Part shown: piece after piece, positions 50,562 through 57,219 of the stretch
How positions within the stretch are numbered: the first letter of the stretch is position 1
How the letters are laid out: each line of letters opens with the position of its first letter
Origin: Planctomycetota bacterium
Lineage (GTDB): Bacteria; Planctomycetota; MHYJ01; JACQXL01; JACRIJ01
Assembly: GCA_016220095.1 (NCBI GenBank)
Contig: JACRIJ010000073.1
Location: 1-57,354, forward strand
Direction: 5' to 3'
Length of the DNA: 57,354 nt
Program-made: the position numbers and the translations under genes
Notes under the pieces: model-generated
What the model saw: the letters and a program-made list of their open reading frames with translations, nothing else
Database searches by the model: none
What the model was told of the DNA's origin: nothing

Positions 50562-50577
50562 TGGCACGCCGCTTGCA
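50562..50577 (+). promoter_or_regulatory. Sigma-54 promoter P1 (-24/-12)
   Basis: TGGCACG-CCGC-TTGCA is a complete match to the sigma-54 consensus (TGGCACG, four bases, TTGCA), with GG at 50563-50564 and GC at 50575-50576. The expected start is near 50588, about 44 bases before the first peptide gene. AAGGA at 50619-50623 follows. A full consensus this close to a sigma-54 activator gene is very unlikely to be chance. Confidence 0.92.
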
Positions 50578-50631
50578 TATATATAATAATAGGTTAGATT
50601 TAATTTTTAACACTTTTTAAGGAATAACATT

Positions 50632-50697
50632 ATGACAACCCGTCAGGTTATCTCGTGGCTGGCCATACTTTGGCTTGTCCTGTTGATTTTGTTGTAA
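50632..50697 (+). CDS. 21-residue hydrophobic peptide, copy 1
   Basis: The ATG at 50632 follows AAGGA (50619-50623) at eight bases and is 44 bases downstream of the sigma-54 start. The peptide begins MTTRQVISW and continues as one uninterrupted hydrophobic stretch to the end (ILWLVLLILL), enough for a single membrane span with no cytoplasmic domain. It is too short for gene callers. Copy 2 lies 172 bases further on, is identical from residue 5 to 21 and has its own sigma-54 promoter. The length and composition resemble type I toxins (Ibs, TisB-like), but no antisense RNA was identified. A membrane-signalling or pore-forming role is possible. Confidence 0.8.
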   Translation: MTTRQVISWLAILWLVLLILL

Positions 50698-50731
50698 ACA
50701 CGTAATTTTACGAAGATTGGGGTGAAAATCC
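50698..50731 (+). repeat. 34-bp direct repeat behind peptide copy 1
   Basis: This stretch after the stop codon is repeated exactly behind copy 2 (50870-50903). It contains the palindrome CGTAATTTTACG (50701-50712 and 50873-50884). The exact conservation beyond the coding part suggests a recent duplication, or a functional site such as an operator or RNA structure, as copy 1 and copy 2 differ elsewhere. Confidence 0.75.
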
Positions 50732-50740
50732 ATCTTTAGT

Positions 50741-50756
50741 TGGCACGCTTCTTGCA
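50741..50756 (+). promoter_or_regulatory. Sigma-54 promoter P2 (-24/-12)
   Basis: TGGCACG-CTTC-TTGCA, again a complete match, preceded by T and followed by T. Only the four spacer bases differ from P1. The start is expected near 50767, about 37 bases before the second peptide. It may also drive the nuclease genes further down, since no terminator is seen after copy 2. Confidence 0.92.
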
Positions 50757-50803
50757 TTTCTATACATTATGTTTAACTTTTACACTTTTTAAGGAGTTAC
50801 ATT

Positions 50804-50869
50804 ATGACAGACAGTCAGGTTATCTCGTGGCTGGCCATTCTTTGGCTTGTCCTGTTGATTTTGTTGTAA
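50804..50869 (+). CDS. 21-residue hydrophobic peptide, copy 2
   Basis: The ATG at 50804 follows AAGGAG (50791-50796). It differs from copy 1 only at residues 3 and 4 (MTDSQVISW against MTTRQVISW) and by one synonymous base in the common part. A single hydrophobic span of about 16 residues ends at the C-terminus. The duplication keeps the promoter, ribosome site, peptide and the 34 bases behind it, so selection seems to act on the peptide. An HNH nuclease gene begins 69 bases later on the same strand. Confidence 0.8.
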   Translation: MTDSQVISWLAILWLVLLILL

Positions 50870-50903
50870 ACACGTAATTTTACGAAGATTGGGGTGAAAA
50901 TCC
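50870..50903 (+). repeat. 34-bp direct repeat behind peptide copy 2
   Basis: Exact copy of 50698-50731, including the CGTAATTTTACG palindrome at 50873-50884. It lies between the peptide and the HNH gene, so it is either in the leader of the HNH transcript or between two cistrons of one mRNA. Confidence 0.75.
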
Positions 50904-50938
50904 CTATAAAACTTAATTTTTAAGGAGGTTTTGAATTT

Positions 50939-51220
50939 ATGGTAAAATCTTATTCTTTTGGAGGTATCAAGGTAATGGAAAATAATTATGAACTGCAGGA
51001 TGACTTTCCTGAAAACTGGAATGAGATAAGACGCGCTATTTACAAAAGAGATAAGTATACCTGTCAAGAATGTGGCGAATCCAATTGTGAACTGCATTGC
51101 CATCATGTTCAACCTCGTCGGGTCGGCGGATCAAATTACTATGAGAATTTAATCACTTTATGTGAACACTGCCATCACAATCAAAACGTCCATACATGCG
51201 TGTGGAAAAAACCGTCTTAA
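50939..51220 (+). CDS. HNH endonuclease
   Basis: A 93-residue HNH nuclease. The ββα-metal pattern is clear: CQEC (about 50-53), then ELHCHHVQPRRVGG with the His-His (about 60-66), NLITLCEHCHHNQN with the third His and the second CxxC zinc pair (about 80-92). AAGGAGG at 50922-50928 is ten bases before ATG 50939; a second ATG at 50975 is possible. HNH enzymes occur in homing, phage, restriction and recombination settings. Here it is the first enzyme after the sigma-54-driven peptides and, with no visible terminator, probably belongs to the same regulon. The sequence around it is A+T-rich. Confidence 0.88.
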   Translation: MVKSYSFGGIKVMENNYELQDDFPENWNEIRRAIYKRDKYTCQECGESNCELHCHHVQPRRVGGSNYYENLITLCEHCHHNQNVHTCVWKKPS

Positions 51221-51328
51221 AAAACAAAAAGACAGCCCAAATAGTCATTTGAAACTATTTATTGAGACGTGAAGTCCCAAGAAAAAATTGAATTACAAGT
51301 TGGAAAACCAAATAAAAGGAGAACTGTT

Positions 51329-51664
51329 ATGACAAATGAAAAACATGAGATGAGTAATGAATATTTTAAAAATATTTACAAGCAGAATATAGATAGATGG
51401 GAAGAACTTTTATATAAAAAAGACCCCGTGAACAATTCAGAGCGCCGTTTACTTAGGATAGCATATTCTGGATGGACGCCTAAGACAGAAGAAGAAAAAG
51501 TTTTTAAATGGGTGTTATTACAAAATGATTTATTAAGGTATTCAGAAAGAGGAACAGATATGCCCAAGCAGGAAGCGGGGAAACCAAAGACTAACTGGAT
51601 AGGAAGTCAAAGCGCATGGGATAACATGCGGAAAGGATACCTTGGTGATAGCCTGGGCAAATAG
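51329..51664 (+). CDS. Small hydrophilic protein of unknown function
   Basis: A 111-residue, mostly helical, charged protein that I do not recognise. It has no membrane segment, cysteine motif or DNA-binding pattern I can name; the middle contains RLLRIAYSGWTPKTEEEKVFKW and the end is Lys/Asn/Gly-rich. The start is set by AGGAGA (51317-51322) seven bases before ATG 51329; an in-frame start at 51269 lacks a ribosome site. It sits between the HNH gene and the YacG-like gene in the same orientation and may be an accessory protein of the system. Confidence 0.65.
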   Translation: MTNEKHEMSNEYFKNIYKQNIDRWEELLYKKDPVNNSERRLLRIAYSGWTPKTEEEKVFKWVLLQNDLLRYSERGTDMPKQEAGKPKTNWIGSQSAWDNMRKGYLGDSLGK

Positions 51665-51718
51665 GAAAAAATCAAAATTACTCTTAAGTGCAATTGCAAA
51701 AATATAAGGAGTACTATT

Positions 51719-51958
51719 ATGATACTTTACTGCGCATTTTGTGCTGAAAAACCAGTCTTAAAAAACAGCTGTTTCTGTTCGCCTTTCTGCAGTAGACTGG
51801 CGAGTTTAACAGTGGGCAACTACCCGCCTTGCAATAAGGATGTTCTCAGAAGCGGACTAACCATAGGAGAAGAACGTCTCATAGAGAACGAAATGACGCG
51901 TCCCTATGATCCCGAACTTGACGGACCATTCCCAGACGAACCTGAAACCAAAACTTGA
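51719..51958 (+). CDS. YacG-like four-cysteine zinc protein
   Basis: A 79-residue protein. C5-x2-C8 and C20-x3-C24 form one zinc site, with FCSPFCSRLASLTVGNY resembling the FCS-RC-x-IDLG part of the gyrase inhibitor YacG. An acidic, Pro-rich tail (PYDPELDGPFPDEPE) also resembles the YacG tail. The gap between the cysteine pairs is a few residues shorter than in YacG. If related, it could bind gyrase or another DNA enzyme. AAGGAG is positioned just before the ATG. Its end overlaps an upstream extension of the next frame; the true start of that gene is placed later. Confidence 0.6.
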   Translation: MILYCAFCAEKPVLKNSCFCSPFCSRLASLTVGNYPPCNKDVLRSGLTIGEERLIENEMTRPYDPELDGPFPDEPETKT

Positions 51959-52046
51959 AACGAAAAGTAAAACAGTTGGCGCGAATATCGAAAAAACGAG
52001 CTTACAGGTATTTATAAAACTCAATTTTTATGGAGATACTAAACTT

Positions 52047-53990
52047 ATGGGCTTTAAAGAAAAAATAGGCGATATTTTAAGCGGCGAGGTAATATCTATA
52101 GACAATGATAATATAATTGTTAGTATCCAACATCTTGAAAATCCCCCTAATCCAACAGGGGATCACATGCTTGTTAATAATCCCCACGAGTCTAAGCTTG
52201 AAGGCGTACTACCAAAGTGCGAACAGATTCCCGGCGAAGAAATAAAGGGAAAGGGTAAGATAAAAGCAATAGTGTTGGAAGTCAGAAAGAACAACGAAGA
52301 TAGAATACTGCTTTCCAGATCGTCTAAAGGCTTCGTAAAAAAACTTTTCGAACTTGAGATGCGAAAAAAAGATAGTACTCACTCCACCATAAAGATGTCG
52401 GGTGTCAAAATTGTGTCTATAGAGCGCAACCCTGGTATTAGTACAAAAATTATTTGTAAGTCAACGAACCCGAAAGTTAATGCTAAAGACTTCTGCACGC
52501 ATATGCGCAATAAGATTGCCGAAGAACTTCCTATGGAACGCATAGAAGTATCGCCACAGATTAAAGAACAGCCAGACGCAACGGATCCATCAGTAGTAGA
52601 TAATCCGCCAAATGATGCGGTTCAGGACAATAATACCAAACTAACGCATGAAGAAGAGTTGCAACAAAATGAAGTGCCTGAAGAAATTCCTGCTAATCCT
52701 GTAAATGCTGAAAGCAAAACGGAGGAAAAACCGATCAAGGAACTTGCTGATATTAACAACAATTTGGGTATAATGTGTAAGAATGCAGGAATTTTTACTA
52801 TTGTGGGGGAAATTTCCAATCTCACCAAGTCCGAGCTCTATTTTACGCTTAAATACAAATCTGCTATACGTAAGGCCGAGCTTCCAAAACATATTGCAAA
52901 CAAGGTAACTTTTAAACTTAAGAATGGGCAAGAGGTTTCTGTTCGTGCAAAGTTAACCGAATGTAAAGGCAACTTAAAACTTATTATTTCTGATATTAAA
53001 AAACTCAAAGATATTGGCCCGGAACAGGCGGCCCATGAAGCGTTAGAAAAAAAATTACGGAAGGCAGGATGTTTTGAAGAATCGCGCAAAAAGAAATTAC
53101 CAGACTTAATCCATAATATAGGCTTAGTAACATCCAATGAAAGCGAAGCTTTCGACGATATCCATAATAAACTTGATACTCAGCACGTTCTGTTTTACCA
53201 AGCTAATGTTCAAGGCGAATACTCCGCAGAAAAAATTGCTGACGGTATAGAATACCTAAATGCAAAAAAACAGGTTGATGTTATAATAATATCTCGTGGT
53301 GGCGGCAGTACAGAAGATTTATCGCCATTCGATACAGAAATCGTCGTAAGCGCAATTTGTGCGTCAAAAATACCGGTAATCTCGGCAATTGGACATGCAC
53401 GAACCAGAACTTTTTCTGATTTGGCTGCTGACAAATATACACAAACTCCTGAAGGAGCCGCAAATTTAATACTTGAGCTTAAAAAGGATTTTCAGTGTAA
53501 ACTTAAAATCAAAGAAGCGCTTTTGGAAGCGTATAATCCGAAAAAAACACTTGCCCGCGGATACAGCATGACTATGAAAAATGGTGAAATACTTACTTCG
53601 TCCGAACAGGTTGAGCTTGATGATGAAATAAAAACTCGTTTGGCGGATGGAGGAATCGTTTCCAAAGTGACTAACAAGTGCCCAGTGGACGGCGGTCAAT
53701 TGCCAATAACAACAGATCAACAAGGAAAAACAACGTTTAATGAAGTTTTGCCACCGCTCGTCGATAAACTCAATTTTGTAGATTTCATGGAGCAGATTGA
53801 AAAAGCCATCGAAGAACTTGAAAACGGCGGACTTGATATGAAATCAGCCATGACAAAATACGAAACAGGCAGAACGGCATTAGGAAAATGCCATGAAATC
53901 CTGAACTCCTGCAAGAAGAAGTGTAAAATTCTTCTCGTAAACGAGCCGCCGGATGAAAATGGCAGATTAAAAAGATATAACTTCCAGTAA
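52047..53990 (+). CDS. NusA(S1-KH)-exonuclease VII large-small subunit fusion
   Basis: A 647-residue fusion. Residues 8-168 match NusA: an S1 domain ending in EGVLPKCEQIPGEE and VLEVRK...LSRSS, then FVKKLFELEM and a KH-like part with ERNPGISTKI. The KH GXXG loop is replaced by CTHMRN (150-155). Residues 169-228 are an acidic linker. Residues 229-318 are the OB fold of XseA (FTIVGEISNL...ELYFTLKY). Residues 325-483 are the XseA catalytic part: RGGGSTEDL (417-425) and AIGH (447-450), though the usual E-T-D after Gly-His reads A-R-T. LARGYS (502-507) follows with only about 20 residues between, so the XseA coiled coil is nearly gone. Residues 573-630 are an XseB-like helix pair (IEKAIEELENGGLDMKSAMTKYETG). 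Start at 52047, with GGAGA at 52032-52036. Confidence 0.9.
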   Translation: MGFKEKIGDILSGEVISIDNDNIIVSIQHLENPPNPTGDHMLVNNPHESKLEGVLPKCEQIPGEEIKGKGKIKAIVLEVRKNNEDRILLSRSSKGFVKKLFELEMRKKDSTHSTIKMSGVKIVSIERNPGISTKIICKSTNPKVNAKDFCTHMRNKIAEELPMERIEVSPQIKEQPDATDPSVVDNPPNDAVQDNNTKLTHEEELQQNEVPEEIPANPVNAESKTEEKPIKELADINNNLGIMCKNAGIFTIVGEISNLTKSELYFTLKYKSAIRKAELPKHIANKVTFKLKNGQEVSVRAKLTECKGNLKLIISDIKKLKDIGPEQAAHEALEKKLRKAGCFEESRKKKLPDLIHNIGLVTSNESEAFDDIHNKLDTQHVLFYQANVQGEYSAEKIADGIEYLNAKKQVDVIIISRGGGSTEDLSPFDTEIVVSAICASKIPVISAIGHARTRTFSDLAADKYTQTPEGAANLILELKKDFQCKLKIKEALLEAYNPKKTLARGYSMTMKNGEILTSSEQVELDDEIKTRLADGGIVSKVTNKCPVDGGQLPITTDQQGKTTFNEVLPPLVDKLNFVDFMEQIEKAIEELENGGLDMKSAMTKYETGRTALGKCHEILNSCKKKCKILLVNEPPDENGRLKRYNFQ

Positions 53991-54110
53991 ACTTATAACA
54001 ATATAGCTACAAGAAAATCTTCATACGCTCTTAAACTCGAAGAAAATTATGCAAAAGCATGCCGGCACTACCCGATAAAAATATAAAATACAGAGTATCC
54101 AAAAAATTTC

Positions 54111-54139
54111 TTGCTTTTCAAGCATATTAATTGTATAAT
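54111..54139 (+). promoter_or_regulatory. Promoter of the HEPN-MNT pair
   Basis: TTGCTT (54111-54116), 17 bp, TATAAT (54134-54139). The transcript would begin about 17 bases before ATG 54163. Confidence 0.6.
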
Positions 54140-54162
54140 TCTCATCAATAGGTTTTACAACT

Positions 54163-54552
54163 ATGTCAAAAAAAGACGTTAGAAATTGGGTTGATTCGGC
54201 GAAATATGATCTAAAAACTGCCGAAGACATGTTTAATGCAGGAAGATATATATACACCGTATTCATGTGCCATCTTGCTTTAGAAAAAATCTTAAAGGCA
54301 AAAGCCCATGAAATAACCGGTAAAATGCCTCCCAAAATACATGATCTTGAATATCTGTTGGGACTGGCAAAGTTAAGTCTTTCCCTGGAAGCGGAGAAAT
54401 TTGTCGTAGAAATAAGTAATCTTAGTATTGTTACAAGATATCCGGTTGATTTTCAAAAGATGCGCAAAGATTTTTCCGCGAAGAAAACGAAACAATTATT
54501 GATAAAAACAAAAAAAGTATTTATATGGATAAACAAACTAATTCAATTATAA
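54163..54552 (+). CDS. HEPN-domain protein
   Basis: A 129-residue HEPN protein. The family's helices appear as NWVDSAKYDLKTAEDMF, CHLALEKILKAKAHE (about 38-52) and KIHDLEYLLGLA. It lacks a clear R-x4-6-H RNase motif, so the activity is uncertain. In HEPN-MNT pairs the HEPN protein is usually the toxin and the nucleotidyltransferase the antitoxin, which neutralises it by AMPylation. Its end overlaps the partner gene by 28 bases. Confidence 0.85.
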   Translation: MSKKDVRNWVDSAKYDLKTAEDMFNAGRYIYTVFMCHLALEKILKAKAHEITGKMPPKIHDLEYLLGLAKLSLSLEAEKFVVEISNLSIVTRYPVDFQKMRKDFSAKKTKQLLIKTKKVFIWINKLIQL

Positions 54553-54845
54553 CAGCATACAAAAAGAAACTTGAACTGTTTGGAATAAGGATAAAAAAAA
54601 TTATTCTTTACGGCTCCTGCGCCGCAGGGACTGCCCGCAAAACAAGTGATATAGACCTTGTAATAATTTCAAATGATTTTAGAAAAATGGACATCTGGGA
54701 CAGGTTGTGCCTCCTGGGACGCGCGCGACTGGGCATAAAAAAGCCGATGGAAATACTGGGTTTGACTGAAAAGGAATTTAAAAATAACGGCACTGCTTTT
54801 TTGCGCGATGAAATCAGGACCAAGGGAATAGAATTAAATCTATAA
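54525..54845 (+). CDS. MNT-type minimal nucleotidyltransferase
   Basis: A 106-residue polymerase-beta-like nucleotidyltransferase. The diagnostic GS-x(n)-D-x-D pattern is seen as LYGSCAAGTARKTSDIDLVI (about 25-44). It is coupled to the HEPN gene by overlap, and the pair is a standard toxin-antitoxin arrangement. Confidence 0.88.
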   Translation: MDKQTNSIITAYKKKLELFGIRIKKIILYGSCAAGTARKTSDIDLVIISNDFRKMDIWDRLCLLGRARLGIKKPMEILGLTEKEFKNNGTAFLRDEIRTKGIELNL

Positions 54846-55122
54846 CAGAAAATCCCCGGAAACATGCCGGCATTGCCCGAGGCAAAAGGCCTCAACGGAA
54901 ATCGCAATTTCAAAAAATACGTTTCGTCAGTCGTCCCTCGCTACTCACTACTCGCTACTCGCTACCATGTCCGTGTCTCTTGAGAGTCTCGTTAAGTCCC
55001 TGTTAAAAACAGTCGCGCTCCCGTTAGAGTCTCTGTATTTACAACCAATTCATATTTCAAAGTGACTTTCGTGACTTAAGCTCCTACCTATTACATGCGC
55101 CTTGAAAAAGTAGCAGTTTTTA
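54846..55122. repeat. Intergenic repeat words
   Basis: About 277 bases without a gene. 'cgctactcactactcgctactcgctac' type words (about 54938-54965) and 'tctcttgagagtctcgttaagtccctg' type words (about 54976-55003) are related to copies at 4759, 41324 and 127. 'cccgaggcaaaaggcctc' near 54879 is a small palindrome. Confidence 0.5.
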
Positions 55123-55151
55123 TTGACATCCCAAATAACGTCTGATATAAT
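55123..55151 (+). promoter_or_regulatory. Consensus sigma-70 promoter of the YhcG-type nuclease
   Basis: TTGACA (55123-55128), 17 bp, TATAAT (55146-55151), a complete consensus. The leader is about 69 bases long. Confidence 0.8.
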
Positions 55152-55226
55152 AACACCTTCCGTTTTATGTCGTAGCATAAAATCGCTTAACGTATCAAGG
55201 AAAAAACTTTCTCAGAGAACTTGGCT

Positions 55227-56387
55227 ATGAAATCTAAGAAAAAACCAAACAAGCGGCTTTCCAGAGACATGTCAAAGCAAACTTCACAAGATGAGCGATT
55301 GTATTTGGTTAAAAGGAAAGAAGCTGTTCTTTTCCCTGTTGCGCCGTTATCCAGCTCCATGCCTGATAATTATCATGGCTTTTTGTTGAAATTAAAGGAA
55401 AGAATACGAAAAGAACGCCTGCGGGTTGTTCTCGCAAGCAACGCGGCATTGGTATTGTTGTATTGGGATATAGGCAAAAACATACTTGCAAAACAACGCG
55501 AGGAAGGCTGGGGAACAAAAGTTATTGACCGTCTTTCAGCGGACTTAAGCAAAGAATTTCCTGATATGAAAGGTTTTTCTTCAAGAAACCTGAAGTATAT
55601 GCGTTCGTTTGCCGTCGCATGGCCGGACAAGCTAATTGTGCAACGGGTCATTGCACAAATACCATGGCGCAGTACTATAGCATTAATAGACAAGCTCAAA
55701 AAACCTGAAGAGCGTTTATGGTACGCGATGAAAACCATTAAAAATGGCTGGTCACAATCGCTTCTTTGTTTACAAATAGAGTCACAAGCTTATAAACGTG
55801 AGGGAAATTCAGTCGATAATTTTCAAACGGCACTTCCACCTGCAGATTTTGCTTTGGCAAAGCAAATATTTAAAGACCCGTATTTGTTTGATTTTTTGGG
55901 AACTGCCGATACCCGCAGAGAGAATGAAGTAGAACAAGCATTAGTGGATCATATACAACGATTCTTATTAGAATTGGGACAGGGATTCGCTTTTGTCGGC
56001 AGACAAGTTCATCTTGAACTTGGCAAAAATGATTATTACCTTGACTTGCTTTTTTATCATCTTAAGTTAAGATGTTATGTCGTTATTGAGTTAAAAGCCG
56101 GGGATTTTATGCCGGAACATGTGGGGAAAATGAACATGTATCTAAACGTTGTTGACGATATTTTGCGGCATCAGGAAGATAAGCCAAGCATTGGTTTATT
56201 GTTGGTAAGACGCAAAAACAAACTAATTGCCGAATATGCTTTAAGCGGTTACGCAAAGCCAATAGGCGTAGCACAATGGGAAACGAACATAACCAAAAGC
56301 TTGCCTAAAGAACTTAAATCAAGCCTCCCGACTATTGAGGAGATAGAAAAAGAGTTGCGTAAGGATATGAACAAAAAGCGTCTTTAA
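55227..56387 (+). CDS. YhcG/DUF1016-type PDDEXK nuclease
   Basis: A 386-residue protein. The N-terminal DUF1016 part includes NAALVLLYWDIGKNI, then RLSADLSKEFPDMKGFSSRNLKYMR (read in parts) and IPWRSTIALIDK. The C-terminal PDDEXK nuclease domain (about 245-360) has LELGKNDYYLDLLFYH with the Asp and VIELKAGDF with the E-x-K pair. Such proteins are found next to restriction or defence genes, or alone. ATG 55227 was chosen over the upstream TTG 55221; the ribosome site is weak. It stands alone behind a strong promoter, next to the HEPN-MNT pair. Confidence 0.9.
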   Translation: MKSKKKPNKRLSRDMSKQTSQDERLYLVKRKEAVLFPVAPLSSSMPDNYHGFLLKLKERIRKERLRVVLASNAALVLLYWDIGKNILAKQREEGWGTKVIDRLSADLSKEFPDMKGFSSRNLKYMRSFAVAWPDKLIVQRVIAQIPWRSTIALIDKLKKPEERLWYAMKTIKNGWSQSLLCLQIESQAYKREGNSVDNFQTALPPADFALAKQIFKDPYLFDFLGTADTRRENEVEQALVDHIQRFLLELGQGFAFVGRQVHLELGKNDYYLDLLFYHLKLRCYVVIELKAGDFMPEHVGKMNMYLNVVDDILRHQEDKPSIGLLLVRRKNKLIAEYALSGYAKPIGVAQWETNITKSLPKELKSSLPTIEEIEKELRKDMNKKRL

Positions 56388-56401
56388 CGCCCCCACCCAC
56401 A

Positions 56402-56426
56402 CCCTCCCCCATTTTGATGGGGAGGG
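56402..56426. terminator. Terminator-like hairpin between convergent genes
   Basis: CCCTCCCC (56402-56409) and GGGGAGGG (56419-56426) form an eight-pair stem around an A+T-rich loop, with a single unpaired C. It lies between the nuclease gene and the convergent deacetylase gene. The stem sequence is related to the palindrome block at 45200-45326, so it may be a copy of that repeat used as a terminator. Confidence 0.5.
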
Positions 56427-56434
56427 ATATTTAT

Positions 56435-57127
56435 TCACACCCAATTCAAATTTTTTGTGATCTTGATTAGAAATCTTCTCGTCTTATCATTCGCGCTGAC
56501 CGGTATGCGCCGGATTTCAAAGAGGTGTTCTTTATTTAGCTTTCTGCCTTTTTTCGTGCCGAACGCGGCCGTGTAGCCGGCATTCTGCACCGCCTTCACC
56601 GCTTCTTCGTTATACACGCCTTTCGGATACGCGAAATATTTTACCGGCGCGTCAATGCGGTCTTCAATTATTTTCTTTGATTCCTCAACCTCCGCGCGCA
56701 TGTCAGCAGGGGCCAATTCCGTCAATACCCGGTGCGTCTTCGTGTGCGCGCCTATCGTTACCCCCGACAAATGCAGTCGCTTTATCTCCGCCCAATCCAT
56801 TATCCCGTGCAATTTATGATTCCAATCGGTTTTTCCGACATGTTCCGTCGCAATAAACATCACCGAAGGAATACCGTTTTCCTTCAGGAGCGGAAAAGCA
56901 TATTTCAGCGTATCCGCGTAGCCGTCGTCAAACGTGATAAGCGCCACGCGCCGGGGCATTTTCCTCCTGCCGAACGCGATGTCAACCGCGTCATCTGCAG
57001 AGATGAAATTACACCTGAATTTTTTCAAAAGGCGCATCTGCGCCTCAAAGACCTCCGGCTCTACAGAGAGTTTGCGCGGCTCGCCCGGCGCGAAATTCCC
57101 TACGCGATGATAATATAAAATAAGCAT
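56435..57127 (-). CDS. Polysaccharide deacetylase (NodB-type)
   Basis: A 230-residue metal-dependent deacetylase of the carbohydrate esterase 4 family. The catalytic TFDDGY (about 64-69) and the metal-binding H-x3-H, IGAHTKTH (about 125-132), are present, with the YFAYPKGVYNEEAV segment after them. There is no signal peptide, so it is either cytoplasmic or uses another route; homologues act on polysaccharide or lipid-linked sugars at the inner membrane. It is the last gene, followed by repeat DNA to the window edge. Confidence 0.9.
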   Translation of the reverse strand: MLILYYHRVGNFAPGEPRKLSVEPEVFEAQMRLLKKFRCNFISADDAVDIAFGRRKMPRRVALITFDDGYADTLKYAFPLLKENGIPSVMFIATEHVGKTDWNHKLHGIMDWAEIKRLHLSGVTIGAHTKTHRVLTELAPADMRAEVEESKKIIEDRIDAPVKYFAYPKGVYNEEAVKAVQNAGYTAAFGTKKGRKLNKEHLFEIRRIPVSANDKTRRFLIKITKNLNWV

Positions 57128-57219
57128 TTATAATGACCTTGCTAAAGCAAAAACGACGAAACTACGATAATTAACCACTGAATACACTGAAAATACAGAA
57201 TGCAATTGCCCAGATACTA

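Noticed and set aside
50789..51112. Minus-strand frame opposite the second peptide and the HNH gene
   Set aside because: No ribosome site, no recognisable motif, and it covers promoter and HNH sequence that are clearly functional on the plus strand.
51906..52046. Longer ExoVII fusion starting at 51906
   Set aside because: It would overlap the YacG-like gene and lacks a ribosome site; ATG 52047 has GGAGA and begins at the S1 domain.
54163..54845. HEPN-MNT as part of the sigma-54 island
   Set aside because: It has its own sigma-70-type promoter and is a standard free-standing pair, so it is treated as a neighbour only.
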